Assembly (NCBI GenBank): GCA_919901855.1
Contig: CAKKQC010000001.1
Coordinates: 1 to 64,000 of the forward strand
From: a bacterium
GTDB lineage: Bacteria > Oederibacteriota > CAKKQC01
DNA: 64,000 nt
Reading direction: 5' to 3'
In this document: positions 17,801 to 26,700 of the stretch, one piece after another
Position numbering within the stretch: the stretch's first letter is position 1
Layout: each line of letters begins with the position of its first letter
The notes under the pieces: model-generated
What the model was told of the DNA's origin: nothing
Databases searched by the model: none
Seen by the model: only the letters and a program-made list of their open reading frames with translations
Translations under genes and position numbers: made by a program

Positions 17801-19463
17801 GGCCTGGACCGGGAGCGGTCTGTCCATCGGCCCCGGCCAGACGGCGACAGTCACGATCACCGGTACGGCGTCGTCCTGCGTCACCGCGACCGCGTCCAAC
17901 ACGGCCTACGCCGTCGCCGCCAACTCCTACGGCGACGACCGCAAGAGCGCGGCGGTTTCGTTCGCGGTAACCGCGCCCGTCCTGGGGCTGACCATCGTCA
18001 AGACCCAGACCGGCGGGTCCGGCGTTGGCGCTCCCGTCGGCTACCAGATCGTCGTCACGAATACGGGGACGGCTACGATCATGAACCTCGTGCTGGTGGA
18101 CACGGTGTCGCCGGTGGTGACGGGCGTGATCCAGACCACTCCGGGCGGGTTCACGGCGCAGGCTGTCAGCCAGAGCCTCTCGGGCTCGGTATACAGTTGG
18201 ATCAACACCACGCCGCTCCTGCCGGGAACGGCCGCGACGTTCCAGCTCGACGGGACGGTGGGCGCGGTGTGTGCGGGCGGCATTGTCTCCAACACCGCCT
18301 ACCTGACGGCGGCGACCGCCTGCACGGCGACGAAGCTGGCCTCCAGCGCCTCGGCGTTCGTCCTGACGGCCCCGATCCTCGCGATCACGGTCGTGAAGAC
18401 GCGGACGCCCGCAGTCCCGGCCATCGGCTTCGCGGTTGGCTACGAAATCGTGGTGACCAATACGGGGAGCGCGACGGTCGACGACGTGACCGTGGTGGAC
18501 ACGGTGTCGCCGGTCGTCACCGGCATCGTCACGACCCAGCCGGGAGGATTCGCCGCGCCCGTGGTGACGAGTCTGGCGGGGACCGGGACGCGCTACGTGT
18601 GGAGCGGAACGGGGCTGGGGCTCGCGCCCGGCGGCACGCTGACGTTCCGCGCCGACGGCGTGGCCGGATCAGTCTGCACGGCCACCATCATCCGCAACAC
18701 CGCGTTCGGCTCGGCAGCCGGCGGCTGCGCGACCGCGCGCGTGCTCTCGGCCGCCGACAGCTTTACGCTCAGCGGTAACACGCCCGTCCTGAGTGCCGTC
18801 CTGCAGGCGGCCCCCACGGAGCCCGCCAGCGGCGAGCCGGTGCGGTACACGTTCGTCGTCACGAACACGGGCGGCGGCACGGCCACGACCCTCACGGTCG
18901 TCGACACCCTGCCCGCGGGCGTGACGTTCACCGGACAGTCCGCGTCCGCAGGCCTTACCTGGAACGGGAGCGGGGCGGTCCCGGCCTGGACGGGCCCGGT
19001 CAATCTCGCGCCGGGCCAGAGCATCACGATCACGGTCGACGCCATGACGTCGTCCACGTTCAAGGGCATCGTGACCAACACCGTCTGGGCCTTCGCCGTG
19101 GGCGGCTGCGGCGCCACCGAGACCGGGGTCGCCGCCTCCTTCACGCTGACTCCGCCGGTCGATCTCGGAGGCAAGCTGGTCAAGATCGTGGGCGGCATCC
19201 GCGGCTATATCCAGCCCAAGCGCGGCGAGCAGGCCACGATTCTGGTGGCCCCGACGACCGCCGGGTTGATCGCGGTCCGGATCTACAACCTCCGGGGCGA
19301 GCTCGTTCGCCTGCTCACGGCGAATGCAGCCGGCGGCAAGACGGAAGTCCTGCACTGGGACGCGACCGACGCCGCGGGGGCGGACGTACCGCCCGGCGCC
19401 TACCCGATCCTGATCGAGGCGCCCGGCGTGCGGTACCGGGACACGCTGGCCGTGCTCCGCTAG
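14817..19463 (+). CDS. Giant secreted protein 1 (SBBP and DUF11 repeats, FlgD-like C-terminus)
   Basis: A 1548-residue exported protein. Layout: signal peptide (about 1-34); SBBP repeats, 'VWSRTYNDAING...LLVRKY' type, about 37-410; one DUF11 Ig-like repeat, about 416-535; a second SBBP block about 550-925; four DUF11 repeats ('ITVVKTRTPAVPAIGF', 'YEIVVTNTGSATV') to about 1450; and a C-terminal FlgD/Ig-like domain (about 1451-1548) with 'VGGIRGYIQPKRGEQ', 'VRIYNLRGELVRLL' and 'VPPGAYPI'. The same terminal domain ends the other two giant proteins. It probably sits on the cell surface as an adhesive or structural protein; the actual role is unknown. ATG at 14817 has GAGG upstream and starts the signal peptide. 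Confidence 0.85.
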   Translation: MSVSSSPRSRNAVTGLLCLFSLLGVSPVEAVTPSIVWSRTYNDAINGWDYLYDAVVDPSNNVVMSGSDEASGTGGSMLVRKYSSAGDLLLQLNYNSPANGNDGAYGVATDSAGNIIAAGQEDRPDLGQGINWLLRKYDSTGTLLWTRSYNGSVNQDEWAWGIATDPADSIVVTGITQPTIGTLDWLTRKYDAAGVLLWSRTHNGPGNAIDEAWDVASDASGNSYVAGYENGGGTQGNNWRIIKYDTAGGIVWSRSYGSPASGSDDRAESIVVDPTGNVYAGGFTDRSDLGQGVNWLIVKYDPAGAVVWSRTYNSPANSVDVCARLALAPDGTLVAVGWENRSDLGQGSNWRVFGYDPSGILLWTLTHNGSSSGTDEAKGATTGPDGSIYVVGIASATGQNVNWLAWKLGTPLTPPAISVSKSVLPAMVNPGDAITYTITVSNTGASTVADLLVADTLPPAIAFTGQSNTAGLTWNGGTSVMGWSGPVTLGPGGNITITVNGTAATWFTGSVCNTGYARASNADGSDVESSSLCFPLMAPVPPVVSCGPRAVVWSRTYNDAINGYDYLYASALDPSGNLIIGGSDEASGTGGSMLVRKYDPSGNLLLNLSYNSPANSNEAAFGVASDPSGNIIAAGWEIRSDLGQGDNWLVRKYNAAGTLLWSRSWNGPGNTDDEALAVTADAAGNIYVVGYLALGPNNLEWLVAKYDAAGTVVWSRTYRGPIAEGHTASEVALDTSGNVIVVGSEVVDLSSQLRNWRIHKYDAAGNLLWSRTVGSPASMSDDRPTGVVTDASQNIYVGGWLNRSDLGQSANWQIMKYDASGALVWTRAYNGPASGTDVCTRLALDSQGELVASGYDTQAGQGNNWRVCAYDTDGTVLWTYTYNGVSNAEDQAQSVAAAPDGSLYVVGWEVVAGQNQNWRIIKLREACAPSIAVQKSVAPATANPGDAVTYTIRVTNTSSTVISDLTVVDTLPAPFVFGSQTSSPGLTWNASTTLPAWTGSGLSIGPGQTATVTITGTASSCVTATASNTAYAVAANSYGDDRKSAAVSFAVTAPVLGLTIVKTQTGGSGVGAPVGYQIVVTNTGTATIMNLVLVDTVSPVVTGVIQTTPGGFTAQAVSQSLSGSVYSWINTTPLLPGTAATFQLDGTVGAVCAGGIVSNTAYLTAATACTATKLASSASAFVLTAPILAITVVKTRTPAVPAIGFAVGYEIVVTNTGSATVDDVTVVDTVSPVVTGIVTTQPGGFAAPVVTSLAGTGTRYVWSGTGLGLAPGGTLTFRADGVAGSVCTATIIRNTAFGSAAGGCATARVLSAADSFTLSGNTPVLSAVLQAAPTEPASGEPVRYTFVVTNTGGGTATTLTVVDTLPAGVTFTGQSASAGLTWNGSGAVPAWTGPVNLAPGQSITITVDAMTSSTFKGIVTNTVWAFAVGGCGATETGVAASFTLTPPVDLGGKLVKIVGGIRGYIQPKRGEQATILVAPTTAGLIAVRIYNLRGELVRLLTANAAGGKTEVLHWDATDAAGADVPPGAYPILIEAPGVRYRDTLAVLR
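14921..17970 (+). repeat. In-frame tandem duplication within giant gene 1
   Basis: The segment starting CGTCTGGAGCCGCACCTACA at 14921 recurs at 16469, an offset of 1548 bases (516 codons). Each copy carries an SBBP block followed by a DUF11 repeat. Protein identity is high at the start of each copy ('WSRTYNDAING', 'GSDEASGTGGSMLVRKY') and falls later, so the duplication is old. End coordinate is approximate. Confidence 0.7.
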
Positions 19464-19493
19464 TGGGCGACCTCCTGAGCGCCGCGTAACCAT

Positions 19494-19607
19494 ATGGAAG
19501 AGAACCCGGAGGAATCCGGAGAGTCCAAGTGGCACTGCGTCTGGATCGTCCTGCTGATCCTGGCGCTTCTGGCTGTCGCCCGCCTTGCCATCGGGGGCAT
19601 CCGCTAG
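19494..19607 (+). CDS. Small single-span membrane protein (37 aa)
   Basis: A short open frame between giant gene 1 and its PorV-like partner. An acidic N-terminus (MEENPEESGESKWH) is followed by one hydrophobic helix ('CVWIVLLILALLAVARLAIG') and a terminal Arg. No family is recognised and no strong ribosome site is seen, so it could be a chance frame; the clean acidic-head plus helix pattern and operon position argue for a real small protein. Cassettes 2 and 3 have no equivalent, since there the giant and PorV-like genes abut. Confidence 0.45.
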   Translation: MEENPEESGESKWHCVWIVLLILALLAVARLAIGGIR

Positions 19608-19649
19608 CCGGGACTTGGAATCCCAGCTCCGAGGGTGCATCATCGAAGC

Positions 19650-20579
19650 ATGATCGTGCGGCCCTCTGTCCCGCATCTGGTCCTGGCCGCCCTGCTCGTC
19701 GGGGCCGCCACGGCCCGCGGCGCACTCGCGCCCGTATCCGCGCTCGACCTCTTCGAGCCCCTCCGCTCGGCCGCGATCGGCGGGGCGGGCGTCGCGATCG
19801 GTAACGACCCCGCGCTCGCGCCCGTCAACCCGGCCGCCGCCGCGCGGGTCGCCGCCCCGTCACTCACCCTCGGAGGACAGAGCGGGCTCTTCCGCGACCT
19901 CCTCGGACACGGCAATGTTGCGGTGCCGTCGGACCGCGGAACCTGGTTCGCCGGCTTCGTCTACTACGAGTCCCCGTCGGTCCAGCTCCGGGCCCCGGAC
20001 GACAGCGTCCGCACCGTCCTGCTCCAACAGGACCTCCTGGTCGCCGGCGGGTACGCGCGCGCGATCTCCCCAGGGCTTTCCTGGGGCGTCACTGCCAAGG
20101 TCATGCGCAGCCATCTCTTCGAGGAGTTCGTGGCCCAGGCGGGCGCCGTTGACCTGGGGCTTCAGGCCCGGCTCACGGACACCCTCAAGGCCGGGGTCGC
20201 GGTCCGGAACCTCGGCCCCTCGTTCCGGTACGCCGAGGACGCCCTCCAGCCCCGCGCCGAGGCGCACGCCGGAGTGGCCTCGGGCTGGCGGGTCCGCCAG
20301 GGCGGGCAAGACTCCCCCGGCGACACCCTCATCATCGCCGCGGATTTCGCCTGGAACCTGCACGCCGGATACGGTGAGGTCCGCGCCGGAGCCGAGTACC
20401 GGTGGCTCGGCCTCCTCGCGTTCCGCGTGGGAAGCTCCATCGGCGGAGTCCCGGGCGAGCTCGCGCGCCTCGCAGCCGGGCTGGGCTTCTCGAACGGACC
20501 GTACCGGCTGGACTACAGCATCCGGTTCAGCACCGGCTTCACCATGCCCCAGGCGCTTGCCATCACCCTGGCCTTCTGA
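19650..20579 (+). CDS. PorV/PorQ-like outer-membrane protein of cassette 1
   Basis: A 309-residue predicted outer-membrane barrel. A signal peptide is followed by the family-type N-terminus 'AIGGAGVAIGNDPALAPVNP', then alternating amphipathic strands ('TWFAGFVYYES', 'LSWGVTAKVMRSHL', 'YGEVRAGAEYRWLGLLAFRVG') ending 'YRLDYSIRFSTGF' and an aromatic terminal residue. PorV in type IX secretion carries cargo bearing a C-terminal domain; here the protein follows a giant protein with such a domain. It lacks the proline-rich tail of its paralogues at 32705 and 44294. ATG at 19650 is chosen; a GTG at 19635 is in frame. Confidence 0.8.
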   Translation: MIVRPSVPHLVLAALLVGAATARGALAPVSALDLFEPLRSAAIGGAGVAIGNDPALAPVNPAAAARVAAPSLTLGGQSGLFRDLLGHGNVAVPSDRGTWFAGFVYYESPSVQLRAPDDSVRTVLLQQDLLVAGGYARAISPGLSWGVTAKVMRSHLFEEFVAQAGAVDLGLQARLTDTLKAGVAVRNLGPSFRYAEDALQPRAEAHAGVASGWRVRQGGQDSPGDTLIIAADFAWNLHAGYGEVRAGAEYRWLGLLAFRVGSSIGGVPGELARLAAGLGFSNGPYRLDYSIRFSTGFTMPQALAITLAF

Positions 20580-20601
20580 CGGCCCGAACTCGCTGTAAGA
20601 T
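20574..20601 (+). promoter_or_regulatory. Sigma-70-type promoter for kinase/regulator pair 2
   Basis: -35 TTCTGA (20574-20579, overlapping the PorV-like stop), 16-base spacer, -10 TAAGAT (20596-20601), then 9 bases to the ATG at 20611. Cassette 3 has the same TAAGAT plus 9 bases arrangement. Suggests the two-component pair has its own near-leaderless transcript. Confidence 0.5.
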
Positions 20602-20610
20602 GTGGCGAGA

Positions 20611-22254
20611 ATGAGACTCCACTTACGGCTGGCCCTCCCGCTGTTCGCCGTCGCGATCCTCGTCACCGTGGCGGGCACGATCGGCGCGATGGTGCTCGTC
20701 CGCCGCACGTTCTCCGCGGCCCTCGACCAGTCGGGCCGCCAGCTTGCGCAGATCACGGACCACGTCCTGCGCAGCCGGACGCGCGGCCTCGGCACAATCG
20801 CCTCCGAGCTGGCCGCCGGCGACCCCGGCGACGCCGTCGCCCGGGCCCGCCGGTGGCCCGGCACCCGGCTCGCGGCGGCGGCCGTGGTCGACCGGGCGAC
20901 CGCGCGCGTGACGAGCCGGTTCGGCCCCGCGCTCGACACCCCGGACGTGGCGGCGCTGGCGAAGGGGCCGCTTCCGGTTCCTCTGGTGCTGTGCGCGGGG
21001 CCGGAACTCCTGATCGCCGGCGCGGCGGCTTCACCCGACGGCCGCCGCCTCGTGGTCGCGGCCCAGCGATTCGACCTCGAGTTCGCCCGGGCCCTGCGCG
21101 AGTTCCTGCGTGCGGACCTGTCGGTGGAGGCCGATGGGCATCCGGTTGTAAGCACCCTCGCGGGGCGCGCCCGGGCGGACGCCCTCCATCCCGTCCGCGT
21201 GCCGCTGAGCTCCCCGTGCGGGGAAGCGATCACGCTCGTCATCCACCTCCCCGCACAGGGTGCGTACGCCGCCCGCCGCGGCGCACTGGCCGCCGCCGGT
21301 TTTGGCGGCGGACTTCTGCTGCTCGTTGCGATCGGGTTCTACTGGTACGCGGTCATCCGCGTCACCCGGCCCATTCACCAGCTCATCGCGGCGACGGAAC
21401 GCATCGCGTCGGGCGACGCCGCCGCCCACCTGCCCACTGGGGCGCCCGCCGAGCTCGGCGCCCTCGTGGCGCGGTTCAACGCGATGGGCACCGCCCTCCA
21501 GGAAACGCAGGCCCGGCTGGTGCATTCGGCTAAGCTCTCGAGCGTGGGCGCGCTCGTCGCCGGCGTCTCGCACGAGCTCAACAACCCCCTCCTCGGCCTC
21601 CTGGGCCACGCCGAGTATCTCGACGGCAAGCTCAAGGCCGGCGATCCCGGTCGCGAGGAGCTCGACGTCATCCTCGCCGAGGGCCGGCGGATGAAGCGGA
21701 TTCTCGCCGATCTCCGGGGATTCGTCCGGCCCGGCGGCGCGGAGCGGGTGCGCGTCGACGTCAACACGATCGCGACCGAGGTCCTCTCGCTCGTCCGCCA
21801 CGAGGCCGAGAAGGCTGGCGTGGCGATGGAGCCCCGGCTTGCCCCCGGCGGCGCCCCCCTCATCGCGTCCCCGGACCTCCTCCGGCAGGCCGTCCTCAAC
21901 CTCGCGGTCAACGCGCTCCAGGCCAGTTCCCGGGGCGGCCGGCTCACGATCGAGACCGCTGTCGAGGGAACGGACGTCCGCGTAACCGTGGAAGACACGG
22001 GCGACGGGATGCCGCCCGATCTCGTGAAGCGGGCCTGCGAGCCCTTCTTCACGACCAAGCCCGGCCGGATGGGTCTGGGCCTCGCGATCTGCCAGGAGGT
22101 CGCGGGCAAGCACGGCGGCCGGCTCGAGATCGACAGCGCTCCCGGCCGCGGGGCGCGCGTGTCCCTGCGCCTCCCCGCGGAGCCGGCGCTGGTCGCGGCA
22201 GGCACCACGGCGACGCCGAAGGCGGCGCCGAGCGCTCCCTTGGAGCGCCCATGA
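20611..22254 (+). CDS. Sensor histidine kinase of cassette 2
   Basis: A 547-residue paralogue of the kinases at 11671 and 33940. TM1 about 7-31, periplasmic sensor region about 32-220, TM2 about 225-245, HAMP, HisKA with H321 in 'VAGVSHELNNPLLGLLGHAE', and HATPase_c with 'ACEPFFTTKPGRMGLGLAIC'. The periplasmic part diverges from the other two copies far more than the kinase core, so the three may sense different cues. A short Ala/Pro tail ('AAGTTATPKAAPSAPLERP') follows the ATPase domain. ATG at 20611 is used; a GTG three codons earlier is possible. It overlaps the regulator gene by 4 bases. Confidence 0.94.
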   Translation: MRLHLRLALPLFAVAILVTVAGTIGAMVLVRRTFSAALDQSGRQLAQITDHVLRSRTRGLGTIASELAAGDPGDAVARARRWPGTRLAAAAVVDRATARVTSRFGPALDTPDVAALAKGPLPVPLVLCAGPELLIAGAAASPDGRRLVVAAQRFDLEFARALREFLRADLSVEADGHPVVSTLAGRARADALHPVRVPLSSPCGEAITLVIHLPAQGAYAARRGALAAAGFGGGLLLLVAIGFYWYAVIRVTRPIHQLIAATERIASGDAAAHLPTGAPAELGALVARFNAMGTALQETQARLVHSAKLSSVGALVAGVSHELNNPLLGLLGHAEYLDGKLKAGDPGREELDVILAEGRRMKRILADLRGFVRPGGAERVRVDVNTIATEVLSLVRHEAEKAGVAMEPRLAPGGAPLIASPDLLRQAVLNLAVNALQASSRGGRLTIETAVEGTDVRVTVEDTGDGMPPDLVKRACEPFFTTKPGRMGLGLAICQEVAGKHGGRLEIDSAPGRGARVSLRLPAEPALVAAGTTATPKAAPSAPLERP

Positions 22255-23627
22255 CCCCCGCATCCGCGCGCATCCTCGTCGTCGACGACGAGCCGAACAT
22301 CACCGGCCTGTTGATGAAGGTCCTGCACGACGAGGGCTACAGCGTCGTGGCGGCGTCGGGCGGCCGCGAGGGCATCGCCATCGCGGACCGCGAGCTCGTG
22401 CACCTCGCCCTCGTGGACCTCACGATGCCCGACTGCTCCGGCCTCGAGGTGCTCAAGGCGCTCAAGGAGCGCGAGCCCGGAATGCCCGTGATCATCATGA
22501 CCGCGTACGCGTCCGCCGAGACCGCGGTAGAGGCCATGAAGCAGGGGGCGCTCGACTACCTCATCAAGCCGTTCTCGATGGACGAACTCAAGATCCAGCT
22601 CCGGCGCGCGCTCGAGGAGTTGGGCACCGTGCGCGAGCTGACCGCCCTGCGCTCCGAGATGCGCCGACGCGGCTTCGACAACGCGATAGTGGGCGAGGAC
22701 GCGCGCTTGCGCGCCGTGCTCGCGACGACGGCGCAGGTCGCCGACGCCGACACGACCGTGCTTGTGACGGGCGAGACCGGAACCGGCAAGGAGCTGGTCG
22801 CGCGCGCCCTCCACGCGGGCGGACGCCGCCGCACCAACCCGTTCCTCGCGGTCAACTGCAGCGCGATCGCCGAGAGCCTGCTCGAGCGCGAGCTGTTCGT
22901 CCACGAGAAGGGCGCGTATACGGGCGCCGACACCTCGCGGCCCGGACTTCTCGAAGCCTGCTCGGACGGCACGCTCTTCCTCGACGAAATCGGGGACATG
23001 TCGCCAGCGCTCCAGGCCAAGCTCCTGCGCGTGCTCGAGGGCCACGAGTTCATGCGCGTGGGCGGCACCCGCCCGATCAAGTGCCACGCCCGGTTCGTCG
23101 CGGCGACCAACAAGGACCTGGCGCACGAGGTGCGGGAGGGCCGGTTCCGGCAGGACCTTCTCTACCGGCTCAACATCGTGACCATCCACCTGCCGCCGCT
23201 CCGCGAGCGGGGCGCCGACGTCCAGATCCTCGCCGACTACTTCCTCGAGAGCCTCGCCCGCCAGCACGGCCGCAAGCCCCTGACGCTCTCGCCGGAGACA
23301 CGCGCGGCACTCACGCGGTACCGCTGGCCGGGCAACGTGCGCGAGCTCCGGAACGTCATGGAGCGCGCGGTCATGCTCGCGCGGAGCGACCGGCTCGTGC
23401 CCGACGACCTCTGCCTCGAGACGCAGGCCGGCGGCGAGGCGCTCACGATTGAGGCGTGGCTCGCGCTCCCGCTGGGCGAGGCCAAGGACGCCTTCGAACG
23501 GTTCTTCCTGAGCCGGGCCCTGCGCGCAACCGGAGGGAACATCTCGCAGGCCGCGGAGCACATCGGGCTCGACCGCAAACACCTGCAAGACAAGATCAAG
23601 AAGTACGACCTCAAGGCCGGATCCTAA
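22251..23627 (+). CDS. NtrC-family sigma-54 activator of cassette 2
   Basis: A 458-residue response regulator with receiver (acidic pocket D12-D13, phospho-site D56), AAA+ domain (Walker A 'GETGTGKEL', sigma-54 loop 'GAYTGAD', 'RFRQDLLYRLNI') and Fis-type helix-turn-helix 'GGNISQAAEHIGLDRKHLQD'. The sequence before the loop is 'VHEKGAYTG' where the other two copies have 'GHEKGA'. The recognition helix is almost the same as in the other two regulators. Its stop lies 90 bases before a sigma-54 promoter that faces the giant gene. Confidence 0.95.
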   Translation: MTPASARILVVDDEPNITGLLMKVLHDEGYSVVAASGGREGIAIADRELVHLALVDLTMPDCSGLEVLKALKEREPGMPVIIMTAYASAETAVEAMKQGALDYLIKPFSMDELKIQLRRALEELGTVRELTALRSEMRRRGFDNAIVGEDARLRAVLATTAQVADADTTVLVTGETGTGKELVARALHAGGRRRTNPFLAVNCSAIAESLLERELFVHEKGAYTGADTSRPGLLEACSDGTLFLDEIGDMSPALQAKLLRVLEGHEFMRVGGTRPIKCHARFVAATNKDLAHEVREGRFRQDLLYRLNIVTIHLPPLRERGADVQILADYFLESLARQHGRKPLTLSPETRAALTRYRWPGNVRELRNVMERAVMLARSDRLVPDDLCLETQAGGEALTIEAWLALPLGEAKDAFERFFLSRALRATGGNISQAAEHIGLDRKHLQDKIKKYDLKAGS

Positions 23628-23636
23628 CCCCCCCCT

Positions 23637-23677
23637 GGGGCCATCCGGCCCCACCGGCAGGGGCCCGGCGGCCCCTG
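23637..23677 (+). repeat. Paired GC-rich hairpins upstream of sigma-54 promoter 2
   Basis: GGGGCC-atcc-GGCCCC (23637-23652) and CAGGGGCC-cggc-GGCCCCTG (23658-23677). Both are perfect stems without a T-run. They occupy the same place as the dyads after regulators 1 and 3, so they may be a terminator for the kinase/regulator operon or activator-binding sites. Confidence 0.5.
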
Positions 23678-23716
23678 TCCGACCCCAAGATAGTTCATGT
23701 ATGGACCGATTCTCCC

Positions 23717-23732
23717 CGGCACGGGGTATGCA
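23717..23732 (+). promoter_or_regulatory. Sigma-54 (-24/-12) promoter of giant gene 2
   Basis: CGGCACG-GGGT-ATGCA, two mismatches to TGGCACG-N4-TTGCA, with GG (23718-23719) and GC (23730-23731) 10 bases apart. The expected transcription start near 23743 is only about 5 bases before the ATG at 23748. Confidence 0.8.
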
Positions 23733-23747
23733 TAACATGGAACCGGA

Positions 23748-26700
23748 ATGTCCAGACACCTCTCTGCCGCCGCGACTCTGGTGCTGGCGGCGGCCGCGTT
23801 CTCCTCCCCCACCGCCGCGACCGCCTCCACGATCACGGTGGTCAAGACGCAGACCGGCGGGAACGGGGTCGGCGCGCCGGTCCACTACGACATCGTCGTC
23901 ACGAACACGGGGGCGGTCGCGATCTCCGACGTCACGCTGGTGGACACGATCCCGGGTGTGCTCACGAACGTGACGACCACCCAGCCGGCGCCCTTCGGGG
24001 CGCCGATCACGACGAGCATCGCCGGGACGGGAACCCGGTTCGTGTGGAGCGCGACCGGGATCGGGCTGGCGCCCGGGAACAACCTCACCTTCACGGTCGA
24101 CGGCAACATCGGCATGGTCTGCGCGGCAAGGGCGGTGTCGAACACGGCCTACGTCATCGCCGTGGACAGCCTGGCCGCCGAGGTCAGGAGTTTCTCGAAC
24201 GTCGTCGGCTCCGTGGTCCTGCCGCCCGTGACGAAGCTCACGGTCGTCAAGACCCAGATCCCGGCGTCGCCCGTGGTCGGTGGGCTGATCACTTACCAGA
24301 TCGTCGTCACGAACACGGGGTCGGCCACAATCACCAGCCTCATCCTCGTGGACACGATCCAGGCCGTGGTGACTTCCGCAGTTCAATCCACGCCGGCTGG
24401 GTTCACGACCCGCCCGGTCGCGCAGACGCTGTCCGGATCGATATACAGCTGGGTGAACACGGCGCCGTTCCTGCCGGGCACCACGTCCACCTTCCAGCTC
24501 GACGGCACGCTGGGGCCGGTCTGCTTCTCGACCTCGGTCTCGAACACGGCCTACATCGTCGCGATGACCGCGTGCACCTCGACGAGGATGGCGTCGAACG
24601 TCACGGGCTTCACGATCCCGGGGCCGATCCTGGCCTACACCGTGACCAAACAGCAGGTCCCGGCCTCCCCCGTGGTCGGCGGGCCGATCACGTACAACAT
24701 CGTGGTCGCGAACACGGGAAGCGCCGACATTGACCAGATCGTGGTCGTGGACACTGTCTCGCCGTTCATCACGGGCGCGACGGGAGGATCGCCCGCGGGC
24801 TGGGCGGCGCCCGTGGTGACGAGCATGGCCGGCAGCGGCACCCGGTTCGTCTGGACCGCATGGGCGGTCTTCATCCAGCCCGGGACGAGCACGACGTTCA
24901 CGATCTCGGGCACGGTCGGCACCGCCTGCGTGGCGCAGGCCGTGTCCAACACCGCGTTCGTCACGGCCGGGCCCTGGGGTTGTCCCTCGCTCGAGCGCTT
25001 CAGCAACCCGGTCGGATTCCTCCACCCCGGCGGCGGCCCGTGCCCGCCCCCGCTCGCGATCTCGGTGGTCAAGACGCTGACCGGGGGCAACTGGAGCGGC
25101 GCACCGCTCACCTACCAGATCGCCGTGACGAATACGGGGGCGGCCACAATCACGGACATCGTCCTTGTCGACACCGTCCTGGGCATCCTAACGGGTCAGG
25201 TGGCCACCCCCCCCGCCGGCTGGACGGCCGCGACGGTGACGACGACGGCCTCGGGCACGCGGTACGTCTGGAGCCAGACGGGGCTGAGCTTCTATCCCGG
25301 AACCACCACGACCTTCACGATCTCCGGACGAATCGGGGTCGTCTGCGCCCCGACGGCGCTCTCGAACACGGCCTATGTCATCGCCCGCGACGCCAGCGCC
25401 AGCGAGATCAGGGCCTTCTCGAACGTCGTCGGCACCCTGGTCCTGCCGGCTACGCTGGGGCTCACGGTCGTCAAGACCCAGATCCCCGCATCGCCCGTGG
25501 TCTGGAACCCGGTCACGTACCAGATCGTCGTGACCAACACTGGAACCGCGACGGTCACGTCGCTCACGGTTACTGACACGGTCTCAACCATGGTGACAGG
25601 GGCGACCGGCGACCAGCCGCCCGCCTTCGGGGCGCCGGTAATGACGACTGTCTCCAGCGGCACGCGGTTTGCCTGGAGCAGCGGCGGGATAAACCTCGGG
25701 CTCGGGCAGGCGTTCACCTTCACGATCACGGGAACCGTCGGCATCCCCTGTTCAGCGCAGGCGGTCTCGAACACGGCTTACGTGGTTGCAACTGCGGCGT
25801 GTTCTACGACGAGGATAGCATCGAACGTGACGGGTTTCGTGATCCCCGGGCCCACGTTCTCGCTCTCCGCCATCAAGACCCAGACCGGCGGAACCACCAT
25901 TGGCGGACCTATCCAGTACCAGATCGCGATCACGAACACGGGAGATATCGTGATCGACAGCCTCACGATCGTGGATACGATCTCCTCTGTGGTGCAGAAC
26001 GTGACCACCTTCGAGCCGGGATTCGCTGCGCCAGCGGTAACGAGCCTGGCAGGGACAGGCACTCGGTACGTGTGGAGCGCCTTCGGGCTGAACCTCGCCC
26101 CCACCGTCACCGCCACCATCGTCATGGACGGGATCATGGGCGTCGTGGGCTCGTCGACCGCGGTCTCGAACACGGCCTACGTGACCGCCCGGGACGTCGT
26201 GAACTGCGCCGAGATCCGCGCGTTCACGAACGTTGTGGGGTCAGTGATTCAGCCGATGGGACCATCTGCGCCGCCGACGCTCACGGCGCTGAGCGGCGGC
26301 GGGCAGATCGCGCTGAGCTGGACCCAGGCGCCCGATGGGGACAACCCGGTCACGACGTACGAGATCTTCCGGGCCACGTGCGCGACGTGCGGTTTCTCTT
26401 CGTTGGCCAGCGTTGGATACTTGGCGACGACCTACTCGGACACCGGCCTCTCCGGCGGGATGAGCTTCTGGTACGAGGTGCGCGCCCGGGATTCAATCGG
26501 ACTGCCCGGACCATTCAGCCCGATCGCCTCCGCAACTACCGGGATCCCGGTGCCGCCGGGGGCGCCACTGACGCTGACAGCGGAGGGAGGACTCACGATC
26601 GGGCTCGCCTGGGAGCCCGCGTCGGTCGGAAGCTATCCGCTTGCGGCGTATGAGATATTCCGTGCAACATGTGGGACCTGCGGGTTCTCCCTGTTGGCCA

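Noticed and set aside
21375-25025. A 1216-codon open frame on the minus strand
   Set aside because: It is antisense to the kinase 2, activator 2 and giant 2 genes, low in complexity and made of Arg/Gly/Asp-rich sequence, as expected from high GC. No domain is recognisable.
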